Source: Paracoccus yeei ATCC BAA-599
Lineage (GTDB): Bacteria; Pseudomonadota; Alphaproteobacteria; Rhodobacterales; Rhodobacteraceae
Direction: 5' to 3'
Length of the DNA: 64,000 bases
Assembly (NCBI RefSeq): GCF_000622145.1
Contig: NZ_JHWH01000002.1
Coordinates: 186,256 to 250,255, forward strand
Shown here: positions 1 through 7,153 of the stretch, one piece after another
How positions within the stretch are numbered: position 1 is the stretch's first letter
Layout: every line of letters begins with the position of its first letter
The notes under the pieces: generated by a model
What the model was told of the DNA's origin: nothing
What the model saw: the letters and a program-made list of their open reading frames with translations, nothing else
The model's database searches: none
Program-made: the position numbers and the translations under genes

Positions 1-2
1 GC

Positions 3-395
3 GTCGTGATCGTTCTGGTCCTTGGCACCATGGCGCTTGGCTGGTTCGGCCCCGAATATCGGGCGGCCCGGCCGGCACTGTTGATCCTGCTGCTGATCCC
101 GGCGCTGTCGGTGGCCTTCGGCCCCGCCTCGGTGATCCTGGCGTCGCGCGGCAGCGGACGCGCGGATTTCGCCGGCAACCTGACCGGAGCGCTGGCCTGC
201 CTTGTCGCGGTCCCGGCGCTGGGGGCGCTTTACGGTGTCACCGGCGCGGCGGCGGGGGCGGTGGCAAGCCACGGGCTTGGCCTTGCCGTGATGAACCTGC
301 TGTGCCGCCGCCGGCTGGGCATCGACCCCAGCCTCACCTCGCTGCGCCACCTGGCCGGCAGCCGCGCCCGCCCCGGCGCACAGGTCGCGCCATGA
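3..395 (+). CDS. Polysaccharide flippase, C-terminal end (partial)
   Basis: This is the last 130 or so residues of a multi-spanning membrane protein whose start lies before the window. The visible part has about three long hydrophobic helices separated by short loops and a basic, probably cytoplasmic tail. That pattern fits the C-terminal domain of a Wzx/ExoT-type lipid-linked oligosaccharide flippase (MATE/MVF fold). The stop overlaps the start of the next gene (ATGA), a glycosyltransferase of an exopolysaccharide cluster, and this supports the flippase reading. The family is assigned from hydrophobicity and context, since no diagnostic motif is in view. Confidence 0.6.
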   Translation, partial: VVIVLVLGTMALGWFGPEYRAARPALLILLLIPALSVAFGPASVILASRGSGRADFAGNLTGALACLVAVPALGALYGVTGAAAGAVASHGLGLAVMNLLCRRRLGIDPSLTSLRHLAGSRARPGAQVAP

Positions 396-1447
396 ACGCC
401 CCCGCCCCCCTGCTGCGCGACACGCGCCTGACCGGCGACGAGGTGCTCATCGTCGTCCCCACCCTGAACGAGGAAGCCGCCATCGAGCCCTGCCTGCGCT
501 CGCTTCTGGCGGGCGACCCCCGCCTGGCCCGCGCCGGCGTCGTCGTGGCCGACGGCGGCAGCACCGACCGGACCCGCGCCATCGTGCAGCGCCTGGCGGC
601 CGAGTTCGCGAACCTGACGCTGATCGACAACCCGGGCCGGCTGCAATCGGCAGGCATCAACCACGCGGTGACGTCCTGCGCACGCCCCGGCCACCGCATC
701 CTGCTGCGGGCCGATGCCCATGCGCTGTACCCGCCCGGCTATGCGATGCGCGCGGCCGAACTGCTGGTGGAAAAGCGCGCCGCCTCGGTCGTGGTGCCGA
801 TGGATTCGCGGGGGATCGGCTGTTTCCAGAAAGCCGCCGCCTGGATCGTGGACACGCCGCTGGGGTCGGGCGGATCGGCCCATCGCGGCGGCCGCGCGTC
901 GGGCCCGGTGGACCACGGCCACCACGCGGCCATGGACCTGGACTGGTTCCGCCGCGTCGGCGGCTATGACGCCGGCTTCAGCCATAACGAGGATGCCGAG
1001 CTGGACCACCGCCTGCGCCGCGCGGGCGGGCACATCTGGCTCGCGGCCGAGCTGCGGCTGGATTACTGGATGCGGCCCAGCCCCGCGCGGCTGGCGCGGC
1101 AATACTGGAACTATGGCCGGGGCCGGGCGCGCACGGTCTGCAAGCACGGGATGCGCCCGCGCCTGCGCCAGATCGCGCCAGCGGTGAACCTGGCGCTGAT
1201 CGCCCTGGGCGCGGCGCTGGCCGTCATCGGGCTTGCGGGGGGCCGGGCGTCCCTGACCGCGCTGGGGCTGGCGTGGCCCGCGCTTTACCTTGGCGTGCTG
1301 GCGCTGGCCTCGGCGGGCATGGCGATCCGGCATCGCAGCCTGTGCGGGCTTTGGGCGGGACCGGCGCTGGCCGCGATGCACCTGCCCTGGGGTGCCGGAT
1401 TTCTAAGCGGACTTTTGACATACAGGAGATTGCGCGATGCGCGTTGA
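392..1447 (+). CDS. Family 2 glycosyltransferase, ExoA-like
   Basis: A 351-residue GT-A glycosyltransferase likely to add a sugar to a lipid-linked exopolysaccharide repeat unit at the inner membrane. The N-terminus has the GT2 pattern VVPTLNEE followed by a DGGST nucleotide-binding motif; HNEDAELDHRLRR in the middle is the acceptor/catalytic region. Two or three hydrophobic segments close the protein, as in succinoglycan ExoA. I chose ATG at 392 over an earlier in-frame ATG at 302 because it overlaps the upstream stop by 4 nt and places the GT2 motif near the N-terminus. ExoM- and ExoL-like genes follow directly. The exact sugar specificity cannot be read. Confidence 0.85.
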   Translation: MNAPAPLLRDTRLTGDEVLIVVPTLNEEAAIEPCLRSLLAGDPRLARAGVVVADGGSTDRTRAIVQRLAAEFANLTLIDNPGRLQSAGINHAVTSCARPGHRILLRADAHALYPPGYAMRAAELLVEKRAASVVVPMDSRGIGCFQKAAAWIVDTPLGSGGSAHRGGRASGPVDHGHHAAMDLDWFRRVGGYDAGFSHNEDAELDHRLRRAGGHIWLAAELRLDYWMRPSPARLARQYWNYGRGRARTVCKHGMRPRLRQIAPAVNLALIALGAALAVIGLAGGRASLTALGLAWPALYLGVLALASAGMAIRHRSLCGLWAGPALAAMHLPWGAGFLSGLLTYRRLRDAR

Positions 1448-2342
1448 CATCGTCATGTGCACCTTTCGCCGGCCCAAGGTGGTCGAGACGATCCGAAGCA
1501 TCGGCCAGCAGCGCGGCACCGAGGGCCTGTCGCTGCGCCTCGTCGTCGCGGACAACGACGACACCGACAGCGCCCGCGCCCTGGTCGAGGACGCCGGCCG
1601 CGCCCTGCCCTTTCCGCTGGTTTATGTCCACGCGCCCGCCCGCAACATCTCGGTCGCGCGCAACGCCTGCCTGGACGCGGCAAGTGCCGGCGGGGCCGAA
1701 TGGGTCGCCAGCCTTGACGACGACGAATGGGTCGATCCCGACTGGCTGGCCGAGATCCTGCGGGCCGCCCGCGACGCCGGGGCAGACGGCGCCTTTGGCA
1801 AGGTTCAGGCCATCTACCCCCCCGAGGCGCCCGCCTGGGTTTCGGCCCTGGATTTCCATTCCTCCCACCCCGAACGCATGAAGCCGCCGATCCAGACCGG
1901 CAACAGCGGCAATGTCGTGCTGCGGTGGGCGGGCACGGCCTGGCAGGATCAGCGCTATGACCTGCGGCGGGGAACGACCGGGGGCGAGGACACGGAATTC
2001 TTCCTGCGCCTTTACAACATGGGCTTGCGCTATGTCGCCGCTCCCAGGGCCCTGGTGACCGAGCCGGTGCCGCCGACGCGCCAGACGCTGGAATGGCTGG
2101 CCGTGCGGCGCTATCGCATGGGCCAGACCCATATCGTCACCGCGCCCGGTGCCGCCGCCAAGGCCCGCCTGCTGGCGACAGCCACCGCCAAGGCGCTGTG
2201 GTGCCGCCTTCAGGAACGCCGCCACGCGGACGACGAGACACAGCGCAATTTCTGGTTCCTGCGCGGCCAACTGCATCGCGGGGTCTGCGCGGGCCTTCTG
2301 AACCGGCCCCAGCCGCAGCTTTACGGCCGCGACCCGGTATGA
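1437..2342 (+). CDS. Family 2 glycosyltransferase, ExoM-like
   Basis: A 301-residue cytoplasmic GT2 enzyme. It opens with DIVMCTFRRP, then VVADNDD, then SLDDDEWVDPDWL, which carries the DxD-type metal/nucleotide-sugar site. GGEDTEFFLR lies in the catalytic part and RRYRMGQTH near the end. This motif series matches what I know of ExoM, which adds a glucose during succinoglycan assembly in Rhizobium. The ATG at 1437 has a good AGGAG at 1424-1428 and overlaps the preceding gene by 11 nt, so translation is probably coupled. There are no membrane segments. Assignment to the ExoM subfamily is by similarity recalled from memory; GT2 membership is firm. Confidence 0.85.
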   Translation: MRVDIVMCTFRRPKVVETIRSIGQQRGTEGLSLRLVVADNDDTDSARALVEDAGRALPFPLVYVHAPARNISVARNACLDAASAGGAEWVASLDDDEWVDPDWLAEILRAARDAGADGAFGKVQAIYPPEAPAWVSALDFHSSHPERMKPPIQTGNSGNVVLRWAGTAWQDQRYDLRRGTTGGEDTEFFLRLYNMGLRYVAAPRALVTEPVPPTRQTLEWLAVRRYRMGQTHIVTAPGAAAKARLLATATAKALWCRLQERRHADDETQRNFWFLRGQLHRGVCAGLLNRPQPQLYGRDPV

Positions 2343-3532
2343 TCCCCGACCGCCCCGCGCGCGGCCTCAAGGTCGCGGTCTTTGGCTTCGACGTGGCCGA
2401 GGCATCCCAGATCCGCCGCATCCGGGCGCTGATCGCGCTGGGGTGCGAGGTCACGTCCTTTTGCCAGCGCCGGCAGGGCAGCGCCGATTTCCGGCCGGAA
2501 TGGCGCAACATCGACCTGGGCCTTGTCCGGCACCAGGACATCAAGGGCCGCGCCCTGGGCCTGGGCGCGGCGGTCCGCCGCGCACTGACCGAATGGCGGG
2601 CACTGGCGCGTGCCGATCTGGTGATCGCGCGCAACCTCGATCTGGCGCTGATCGCGCTGGCGGCGCGACGGCTGGCCTGCCTGCGCGCGGGCCGCAGGCA
2701 GCCGCCGCTGGTCTATGAATGCCTCGACATCCACGACCTGATGACGGCGCCGGGCCGCAAGGGTCAGGTCATGCGCGCGACCGAACGCCAGGTCCTGTCG
2801 CGCGCCGCGCTGCTGGTCGTGTCGTCCCCGGGCTTCACCGAGAATTATTTCCGCCCCCTCCAGCACTATCGCGGCCCGGTCGCGCTGGTCGAAAACAAGC
2901 TGTGGCTGGACCCGGCGGCGGGGCTGTCCCGGCCTGTCGCGGAACCGCGCCCCGACCGCCCGGTGACCATCGGCCTCGTCGGCTCGATCCGCTGCCAGGC
3001 GTCGGTCGATCTGCTGCTGAAAACGGCGGACCTGATGGGCGACCGGCTGCGGGTGCGGTTTTCCGGCGCGCTGCACGACCACGCGCTGACCGACTTCCGG
3101 GCCGAGGTCGCGCGCTGGGCGAATGTCGAATGGACCGGCTCCTATGCCTATCCCGCCGGCCTGCCCGGGGCCTATGCCGGCTGCGACCTGGTCTGGGCCC
3201 AGGACATGTGGCAGCGCGGCACCAACTCCGACTGGCTGCTGCCGAACCGCATCTATGAGGCAAGCTGGTGCGGCTGCCCCTCGGTCGCGCTGGCGGACAC
3301 CCAGACCGGGCGCCGCATCGCGCAGGACGCCCTTGGCTGGGTCATCGACCGGCCCGACCCAGCGTCCCTGGCCGACCTGCTGGACCGCCTGCCCCCCGCA
3401 TCCCTGGCCGAGGCGCGCCGCCGCCTGCTGGCCCGGCCTGCGGCGGAATTCGTCCAGTCGACGGTCGACCTGTTGCCCATGCTGGCCCCGGCGCTTATGG
3501 AAAGGACGAGGGGCGGCACAAAGGGGGGCTGA
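2339..3532 (+). CDS. Glycosyltransferase, ExoL-like (GT-B type)
   Basis: A 397-residue GT-B fold glycosyltransferase with two Rossmann-like halves: an N-terminal acceptor half with [20 protein letters not shown], and a C-terminal donor half with TIGLVGSIR and [19 protein letters not shown], the usual donor-sugar region of group 1 transferases. Its general shape and company fit ExoL. The ATG at 2339 overlaps the preceding stop (ATGA), and the stop overlaps the thyA start (TGATG), so the gene is translationally locked between an exopolysaccharide gene and a nucleotide-synthesis gene. The product sugar and acceptor are unknown. Confidence 0.8.
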   Translation: MIPDRPARGLKVAVFGFDVAEASQIRRIRALIALGCEVTSFCQRRQGSADFRPEWRNIDLGLVRHQDIKGRALGLGAAVRRALTEWRALARADLVIARNLDLALIALAARRLACLRAGRRQPPLVYECLDIHDLMTAPGRKGQVMRATERQVLSRAALLVVSSPGFTENYFRPLQHYRGPVALVENKLWLDPAAGLSRPVAEPRPDRPVTIGLVGSIRCQASVDLLLKTADLMGDRLRVRFSGALHDHALTDFRAEVARWANVEWTGSYAYPAGLPGAYAGCDLVWAQDMWQRGTNSDWLLPNRIYEASWCGCPSVALADTQTGRRIAQDALGWVIDRPDPASLADLLDRLPPASLAEARRRLLARPAAEFVQSTVDLLPMLAPALMERTRGGTKGG

Positions 3533-4347
3533 TGCGCCAATATCTCGACGCCTTGCGGCTGGTGCTGGACCAGGGCAGCCGCTCGACCGACCGCACCGGG
3601 ACGGGCACGATTTCGCATTTCGGGATGCAGTGCCGCTATCCTCTGGATCAGGGCTTTCCGCTGGTCACGACGAAAAAGCTGCACCTGAAATCCATCGTCC
3701 ACGAACTGCTGTGGTTCCTGTCGGGCGACACGAACATCCGCTATCTGCAGCAGAACGGCGTCAGCATCTGGGACGAATGGGCGGACGCGAACGGCGACCT
3801 CGGGCCCGTCTATGGCCATCAGTGGCGCCATTTCCCGACGATCCGCGAGGCCGATGGCCGCGTGGTGGTGGGCGAGGTGGATCAGATCGCCGAACTGGTG
3901 GACCGCATCCGCAAGACGCCCGATTCACGCCGGCTGATCGTCTCGGCCTGGAACCCCGGAGAGGTGGACCGCATGGCCCTGCCGCCCTGCCATACGCTGT
4001 GGCAGGTGCGGGTGCAGGACGGCCGGCTGTCGCTGCAGCTTTACCAGCGCTCGGCCGACATGTTCCTGGGGGTGCCGTTCAACATCGCCTCCTATGCGCT
4101 GCTGACGCATATGCTGGCCCATGTGACGGGATACGAGGCGGGCGACTTCATCCACACCATGGGCGATGCGCATATCTACCTGAACCACCTGGACCAGGTG
4201 CAGACGCAACTGGCGCGCCAGCCGCGCCCCCTGCCCCGGCTGCGGATCGCGCGCAAGGTCGACTCGATCTTCGATTTCCGGTTCGAGGATTTCCAGTTCC
4301 TGGACTATGACCCCCTGCCGGCCATCAAGGCGCCGGTCGCTGTATAA
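3532..4347 (+). CDS. thyA: Thymidylate synthase ThyA
   Basis: Makes dTMP from dUMP using methylene-tetrahydrofolate, which becomes dihydrofolate. The protein has 271 residues, about the usual 264-270. The nucleophile is Cys153 in [14 protein letters not shown] near residue 22 and SAWNPGEVD near 139 are the phosphate and folate regions, and [14 protein letters not shown] is the conserved dUMP-binding stretch. The ATG at 3532 overlaps the stop of the upstream glycosyltransferase; a longer frame starts at 3268 but adds an unrelated, non-conserved extension. folA follows after 9 nt, so the two steps of the thymidylate cycle are co-transcribed. Confidence 0.97.
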   Translation: MRQYLDALRLVLDQGSRSTDRTGTGTISHFGMQCRYPLDQGFPLVTTKKLHLKSIVHELLWFLSGDTNIRYLQQNGVSIWDEWADANGDLGPVYGHQWRHFPTIREADGRVVVGEVDQIAELVDRIRKTPDSRRLIVSAWNPGEVDRMALPPCHTLWQVRVQDGRLSLQLYQRSADMFLGVPFNIASYALLTHMLAHVTGYEAGDFIHTMGDAHIYLNHLDQVQTQLARQPRPLPRLRIARKVDSIFDFRFEDFQFLDYDPLPAIKAPVAV

Positions 4348-4356
4348 GGACAGAAG

Positions 4357-4833
4357 ATGATCTCGCTGGTCGTCGCCCGCGCCCGGAACGGCGCCATCGG
4401 CAAGGACAACACCATCCCCTGGCATATCCCCGCGGACATGCGCCTGTTCCAGCGCGAGACCCTGGGCAGCGCCATCATCATGGGCCGGCTGACCTGGGAA
4501 AGCCTGCCCGCAAGGCCGCTGAAGAACCGCATGAACATCGTGGTGTCGCGCGACGCCGGCCTGACGGATCATGTCGTGCCCAGCGTCAGCGCGGCGGTCG
4601 ACCTGGCGGTAGCGGCGGGCTACCCGCGCATCTCGGGCATCGGCGGCGAGGCGATCTTTCGCGAGATGCTGCCGATCAGCGACCGGCTGCTGCTGACCGA
4701 GGTCGACCTGCGCATCGACGCTGCGGACGCCTTCTTCCCCGAGTTCGACGAAGCCGAATGGCGCGAGATCGCCCGCCGGGTGCTGCCGGGTGACGGCCCG
4801 ACCGCCACCCTGCGTGAACTCGTCCGGCGCTAA
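4357..4833 (+). CDS. folA: Dihydrofolate reductase
   Basis: Regenerates tetrahydrofolate from the dihydrofolate released by ThyA, using NADPH. It is 158 residues, typical for a chromosomal DHFR. The family signature is clear: VVARARNGAIGKDNTIPWHIP at the start includes the substrate-site Trp and the mobile loop, MGRLTWESLP contributes to NADPH binding, and IGGEAIF is the second NADPH glycine motif. Spacing of 9 nt after thyA, with AGGACAG as a weak ribosome site, indicates one transcript. Its TAA stop overlaps the stop of the convergent dehydrogenase gene. Confidence 0.96.
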   Translation: MISLVVARARNGAIGKDNTIPWHIPADMRLFQRETLGSAIIMGRLTWESLPARPLKNRMNIVVSRDAGLTDHVVPSVSAAVDLAVAAGYPRISGIGGEAIFREMLPISDRLLLTEVDLRIDAADAFFPEFDEAEWREIARRVLPGDGPTATLRELVRR

Positions 4834-4840
4834 AGCGCCG
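4825..4840. terminator. Palindrome at the overlapping convergent stops of folA and bdhA
   Basis: CGGCGC TAAA GCGCCG is a perfect 6-bp stem whose 4-nt loop holds both stop codons (TAA plus, TAG minus). It could act as a small two-way transcription barrier, but there is no U-run on either side, so intrinsic termination is doubtful. Confidence 0.35.
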
Positions 4841-5612
4841 TCCAGCCGCCGTCGACCGAGATGGTCGTGCCGGTGATCTGGTCGGCCGCGGACGAACACA
4901 GGAAGACGGCGGTACCGCCCAGCTGCTCGACCGTGGCGAATTCGCGCGACGGCTGGCGTTCCAGGATGACCCGTTCCAGCACCTCCTCGCGCGTCATGTT
5001 GTTGGCCTTCATCTGGTCCGGGATCTGCTTTTCGACGATGGGCGTCAGCACATAGCCGGGGCAGATGGCGTTGCAGGTGATCGCCTCTTTCGCGGTTTCC
5101 AGCGCCGTGACCTTGGTCAGGCCGACGATGCCGTGCTTGGCCGCGACATAGGCCGACTTGAAGGGGCTGGCCGTCAGCCCGTGGGCCGAGGCGATGTTGA
5201 CGACCCGGCCCCAGCCCGCCTTGCGCATCACGGGCAGCGCGGCGGCCGTGGTGTGAAAGGCCGAGCTCAGGTTGATGGCGATGATCGCGTCCCATTTCTC
5301 GGCCGGGAACTCGGGGATCGGGGCGACATGCTGGATGCCCGCGTTGTTCACCAGGATGTCGCAGGCGCCGGCCCGCTCGATCAGCGCGCGGCACTCGGCG
5401 GGTTTCGACATATCCGCCTGGACATAGCGAACCGTTACGCCATGCTGGGCCGCCAGCGTGTCCGCCAGGGCGTGATCCTCGGGCGTATCGGTAAAGCTGT
5501 TCAGCACCAGATCGGCCCCGGCCTTGGCCAGTTCATGGGCGATGCCCAGCCCGATTCCCGAATTCGAGCCCGTGACCACCGCCGTCTTGCCTGCAAGGAA
5601 TTTCTCGAACAT
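4830..5612 (-). CDS. bdhA: D-3-hydroxybutyrate dehydrogenase
   Basis: A 260-residue short-chain dehydrogenase that interconverts 3-hydroxybutyrate and acetoacetate with NAD, part of polyhydroxybutyrate and ketone-body use. TGSNSGIG near residue 14 is the NAD-binding glycine motif, NNAG is near 90, and SAYVAAKHG near 155 carries the catalytic Tyr and Lys. The C-terminal region, including VEKQIPDQ and the ending TISVDGGWTAL, is typical of bacterial 3-HB dehydrogenase. I set the start at 5612 rather than the longer frame at 5693 because an AGGAGG site sits at 5618-5623. The gene is convergent with folA and divergent from the next outer-membrane gene. Confidence 0.9.
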   Translation of the reverse strand: MFEKFLAGKTAVVTGSNSGIGLGIAHELAKAGADLVLNSFTDTPEDHALADTLAAQHGVTVRYVQADMSKPAECRALIERAGACDILVNNAGIQHVAPIPEFPAEKWDAIIAINLSSAFHTTAAALPVMRKAGWGRVVNIASAHGLTASPFKSAYVAAKHGIVGLTKVTALETAKEAITCNAICPGYVLTPIVEKQIPDQMKANNMTREEVLERVILERQPSREFATVEQLGGTAVFLCSSAADQITGTTISVDGGWTAL

Positions 5613-5817
5613 CGCAATCCTCCTGATCTGATGCTGCACCGGCAGCATGGGAAAATCCGCTGGCCGTGACAAGCTGGTCATGGCCGGAAACAAAGCGGAA
5701 ACGGCAGCTCTCGATAGGTTGAAGATTTGTCACCACGGGCGTGATCGCAAAGGGCTTTTCCCCACCGATGGCAAGGCTTATCCAAGCGCCCTGGAACTAA
5801 GAATGATGGGACATACC

Positions 5818-6402
5818 ATGAAACTTGCAGTCTACGCAGCACTCGCCACGGCGGCAGCAGCGACGGGCGCCCACGCCGGCGGCTACGTCGCCCCGGTCGT
5901 CGAAACCCCGGTCGTCGTGACCCCCGCGCCCGAGCCGGTCTCGGTCGACTGGACGGGCTTCTATGCCGGTCTGCAATACGGCAAGGGCAACCTCGAACTC
6001 AGCTATGCCGGCGAGTCGTTCGATACCGATGCGGACGGCTATGGCCTGCACGCGGGTTATCTGCACGACTTCGGCAAGTTCGTGCTGGGTGGCGAATTCG
6101 ACTACAACAAGGTCGATCTGGACGATGTGGACGGCGACGGCGACCTTTACCGCCTGCGTGCCCGGGCCGGTTACGACATGGGCCGCTTCCTGCCCTACGT
6201 GACGCTGGGCGCCGCCCACGCCAAGGCAAGCGACCTCTCGGAAACCGGCGTGACCTATGGCATCGGGGCGGATTTCAAGGTGACCGACAAGTTCACGGTT
6301 GGCGCCGAATACAGCCGCAACGACTTTTCGGACATCGAGGATATCGACGGTCTGGACCTGGACAGCGACCTGGTGCAGATCCGCGCCTCGTATCACTTCT
6401 GA
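5818..6402 (+). CDS. Outer-membrane beta-barrel protein (Omp25/OmpA-like porin fold)
   Basis: A 194-residue exported protein. It has a clear signal peptide with cleavage probably after GAHA (residue 20), then a Pro/Val-rich linker to about residue 42. From WTGFYAGLQYG onward, alternating hydrophobic beta strands run to a terminal Phe in RASYHF, the outer-membrane insertion signal. Aspartate-rich loops (for example VDLDDVDGDGD) may bind cations. This matches the small alphaproteobacterial beta-barrel family that includes Omp25 and heat-resistant agglutinin-like proteins. Starts at 5803 or 5806 are possible, but 5818 gives the canonical signal peptide. The 205 bp before it are shared with divergent bdhA. 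A strong terminator follows. Confidence 0.85.
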   Translation: MKLAVYAALATAAAATGAHAGGYVAPVVETPVVVTPAPEPVSVDWTGFYAGLQYGKGNLELSYAGESFDTDADGYGLHAGYLHDFGKFVLGGEFDYNKVDLDDVDGDGDLYRLRARAGYDMGRFLPYVTLGAAHAKASDLSETGVTYGIGADFKVTDKFTVGAEYSRNDFSDIEDIDGLDLDSDLVQIRASYHF

Positions 6403-6417
6403 TCCGACCTCAAGCAG

Positions 6418-6446
6418 CGCCCCTGGGATTCCGGGGGCGTTTTTAT
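6418..6446 (+). terminator. Rho-independent terminator of the outer-membrane protein gene
   Basis: A 9-bp GC-rich stem, CGCCCCTGG / CCGGGGGCG (one G-U pair), with a GATT loop, is followed by TTTTT. It begins 15 nt after the stop codon. Confidence 0.9.
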
Positions 6447-6666
6447 GCTTTCTGATGCCCTTTCAACAGCCTGTGGGCGTTATTTCGTCTGTTTTGTAGC
6501 CGAACTGACAGAGTGCGATTTAAAGAAAATTCAATTATCTTTTGCAGTTTTATTCAGACATTCTAGATTTTTTCTAGATCCAGGCCAAGCGCTGGTTTTC
6601 ACGATGCCCTGCAAGCGGGCACATGGTGTCCACTCGTTCATCGGCAGCTCTGCCTATCCCATACAG

Positions 6667-6945
6667 ATGCGCACCTTTGAACGTCACGACATACTCTGGA
6701 TAAGCCCCCAGCTACTGGCGGATTTACGCCCGCTCTTCGCCGAGCGCATGAAGCCAATTCGGCCGCTGCCTGTCAGGCAGTCACCAAACGATGCTCACAT
6801 GGGCGCAATCATCCAGACATAAGCGGCTTATTCCCGCCTGAAACGAATCTCGCCCAAGGTGAGTCTCGCCTCGCTGCAGCTTTTGAAAATTTCAACCCCT
6901 GATTGCGCATCCCTTTGGATTTTTCAGGGAATTTCCTTGCGGTGC
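6667..6945 (+). pseudogene. Low-GC coding remnant, possibly MdcG-like
   Basis: Between the terminator at 6418 and the gene at 7154 there is no intact gene of normal appearance. Base composition is clearly poorer in G and C than the surroundings, most of all at 6500-6660. From ATG 6667 one frame reads MRTFERHDILWISPQLLADL, then PIRPLPVRQSP, and stops at 6820-6822 (TAA). The same frame stays open after the stop to about 7077. The HDILW pattern followed by P-x-P-V-R resembles the N-terminus of MdcG, the phosphoribosyl-dephospho-CoA transferase of malonate decarboxylase. The match is short and from memory. No other mdc gene is in the window, so at most this is a decayed fragment. Confidence 0.3.
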
Positions 6946-6961
6946 AAGGTGCTGCAGCAGC

Positions 6962-6989
6962 AAAAAAAGCGCCCGCACAAGGCGGGCGC
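6962..6989 (-). terminator. Strong rho-independent terminator on the minus strand
   Basis: Read on the minus strand, GCGCCCGC, a 5-nt loop and GCGGGCGC form a perfect 8-bp stem followed by seven T residues. A minus-strand stop codon lies only 3 nt before it (6993-6995), so it marks the end of a minus-strand gene. No full-size gene is now present there. Confidence 0.85.
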
Positions 6990-6992
6990 AAG

Positions 6993-7088
6993 TCATGAGG
7001 CAGGTTTCATACAGGCAAGAAACCTATCGAGCAGTGAGTTATCTATACGCTTTTCCTCCGCAGAGTCCAACGGGTAAGTTTGCACCAT
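6993..7088 (-). CDS. Short minus-strand ORF or gene tail ending at a terminator
   Basis: On the minus strand, a frame opens after a TGA at 7164-7166 and ends with TGA at 6993-6995, immediately before a strong terminator. From the first ATG (7088) it encodes 31 residues, beginning MVQTYPLDSAEEKRIDNSLL and ending MKPAS; the frame upstream of the ATG also reads like protein (GFQISDPFT). The ATG has no good ribosome site. Its 5' end runs into the signal-peptide region of the plus-strand gene at 7154. It is either a small protein or, more likely, the surviving C-terminus of a truncated gene. I do not recognise the sequence. Confidence 0.4.
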   Translation of the reverse strand: MVQTYPLDSAEEKRIDNSLLDRFLACMKPAS

Positions 7089-7153
7089 GGTGAACGGATC
7101 GCTAATCTGGAAACCAATCAAAATCAGCGACCCGCAAATCAGGGCATTCGAGC

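Noticed and set aside
3123..4310. Alternative plus-strand frame overlapping the ExoL-like gene and thyA
   Set aside because: Its translation is Pro/Arg/Gly-rich with no family similarity, while the overlapping frames encode well-formed enzymes.
6809..6991. Minus-strand 60-residue frame in the low-GC island
   Set aside because: It crosses the terminator hairpin at 6962-6989 and has no start signal, so it is unlikely to be translated.
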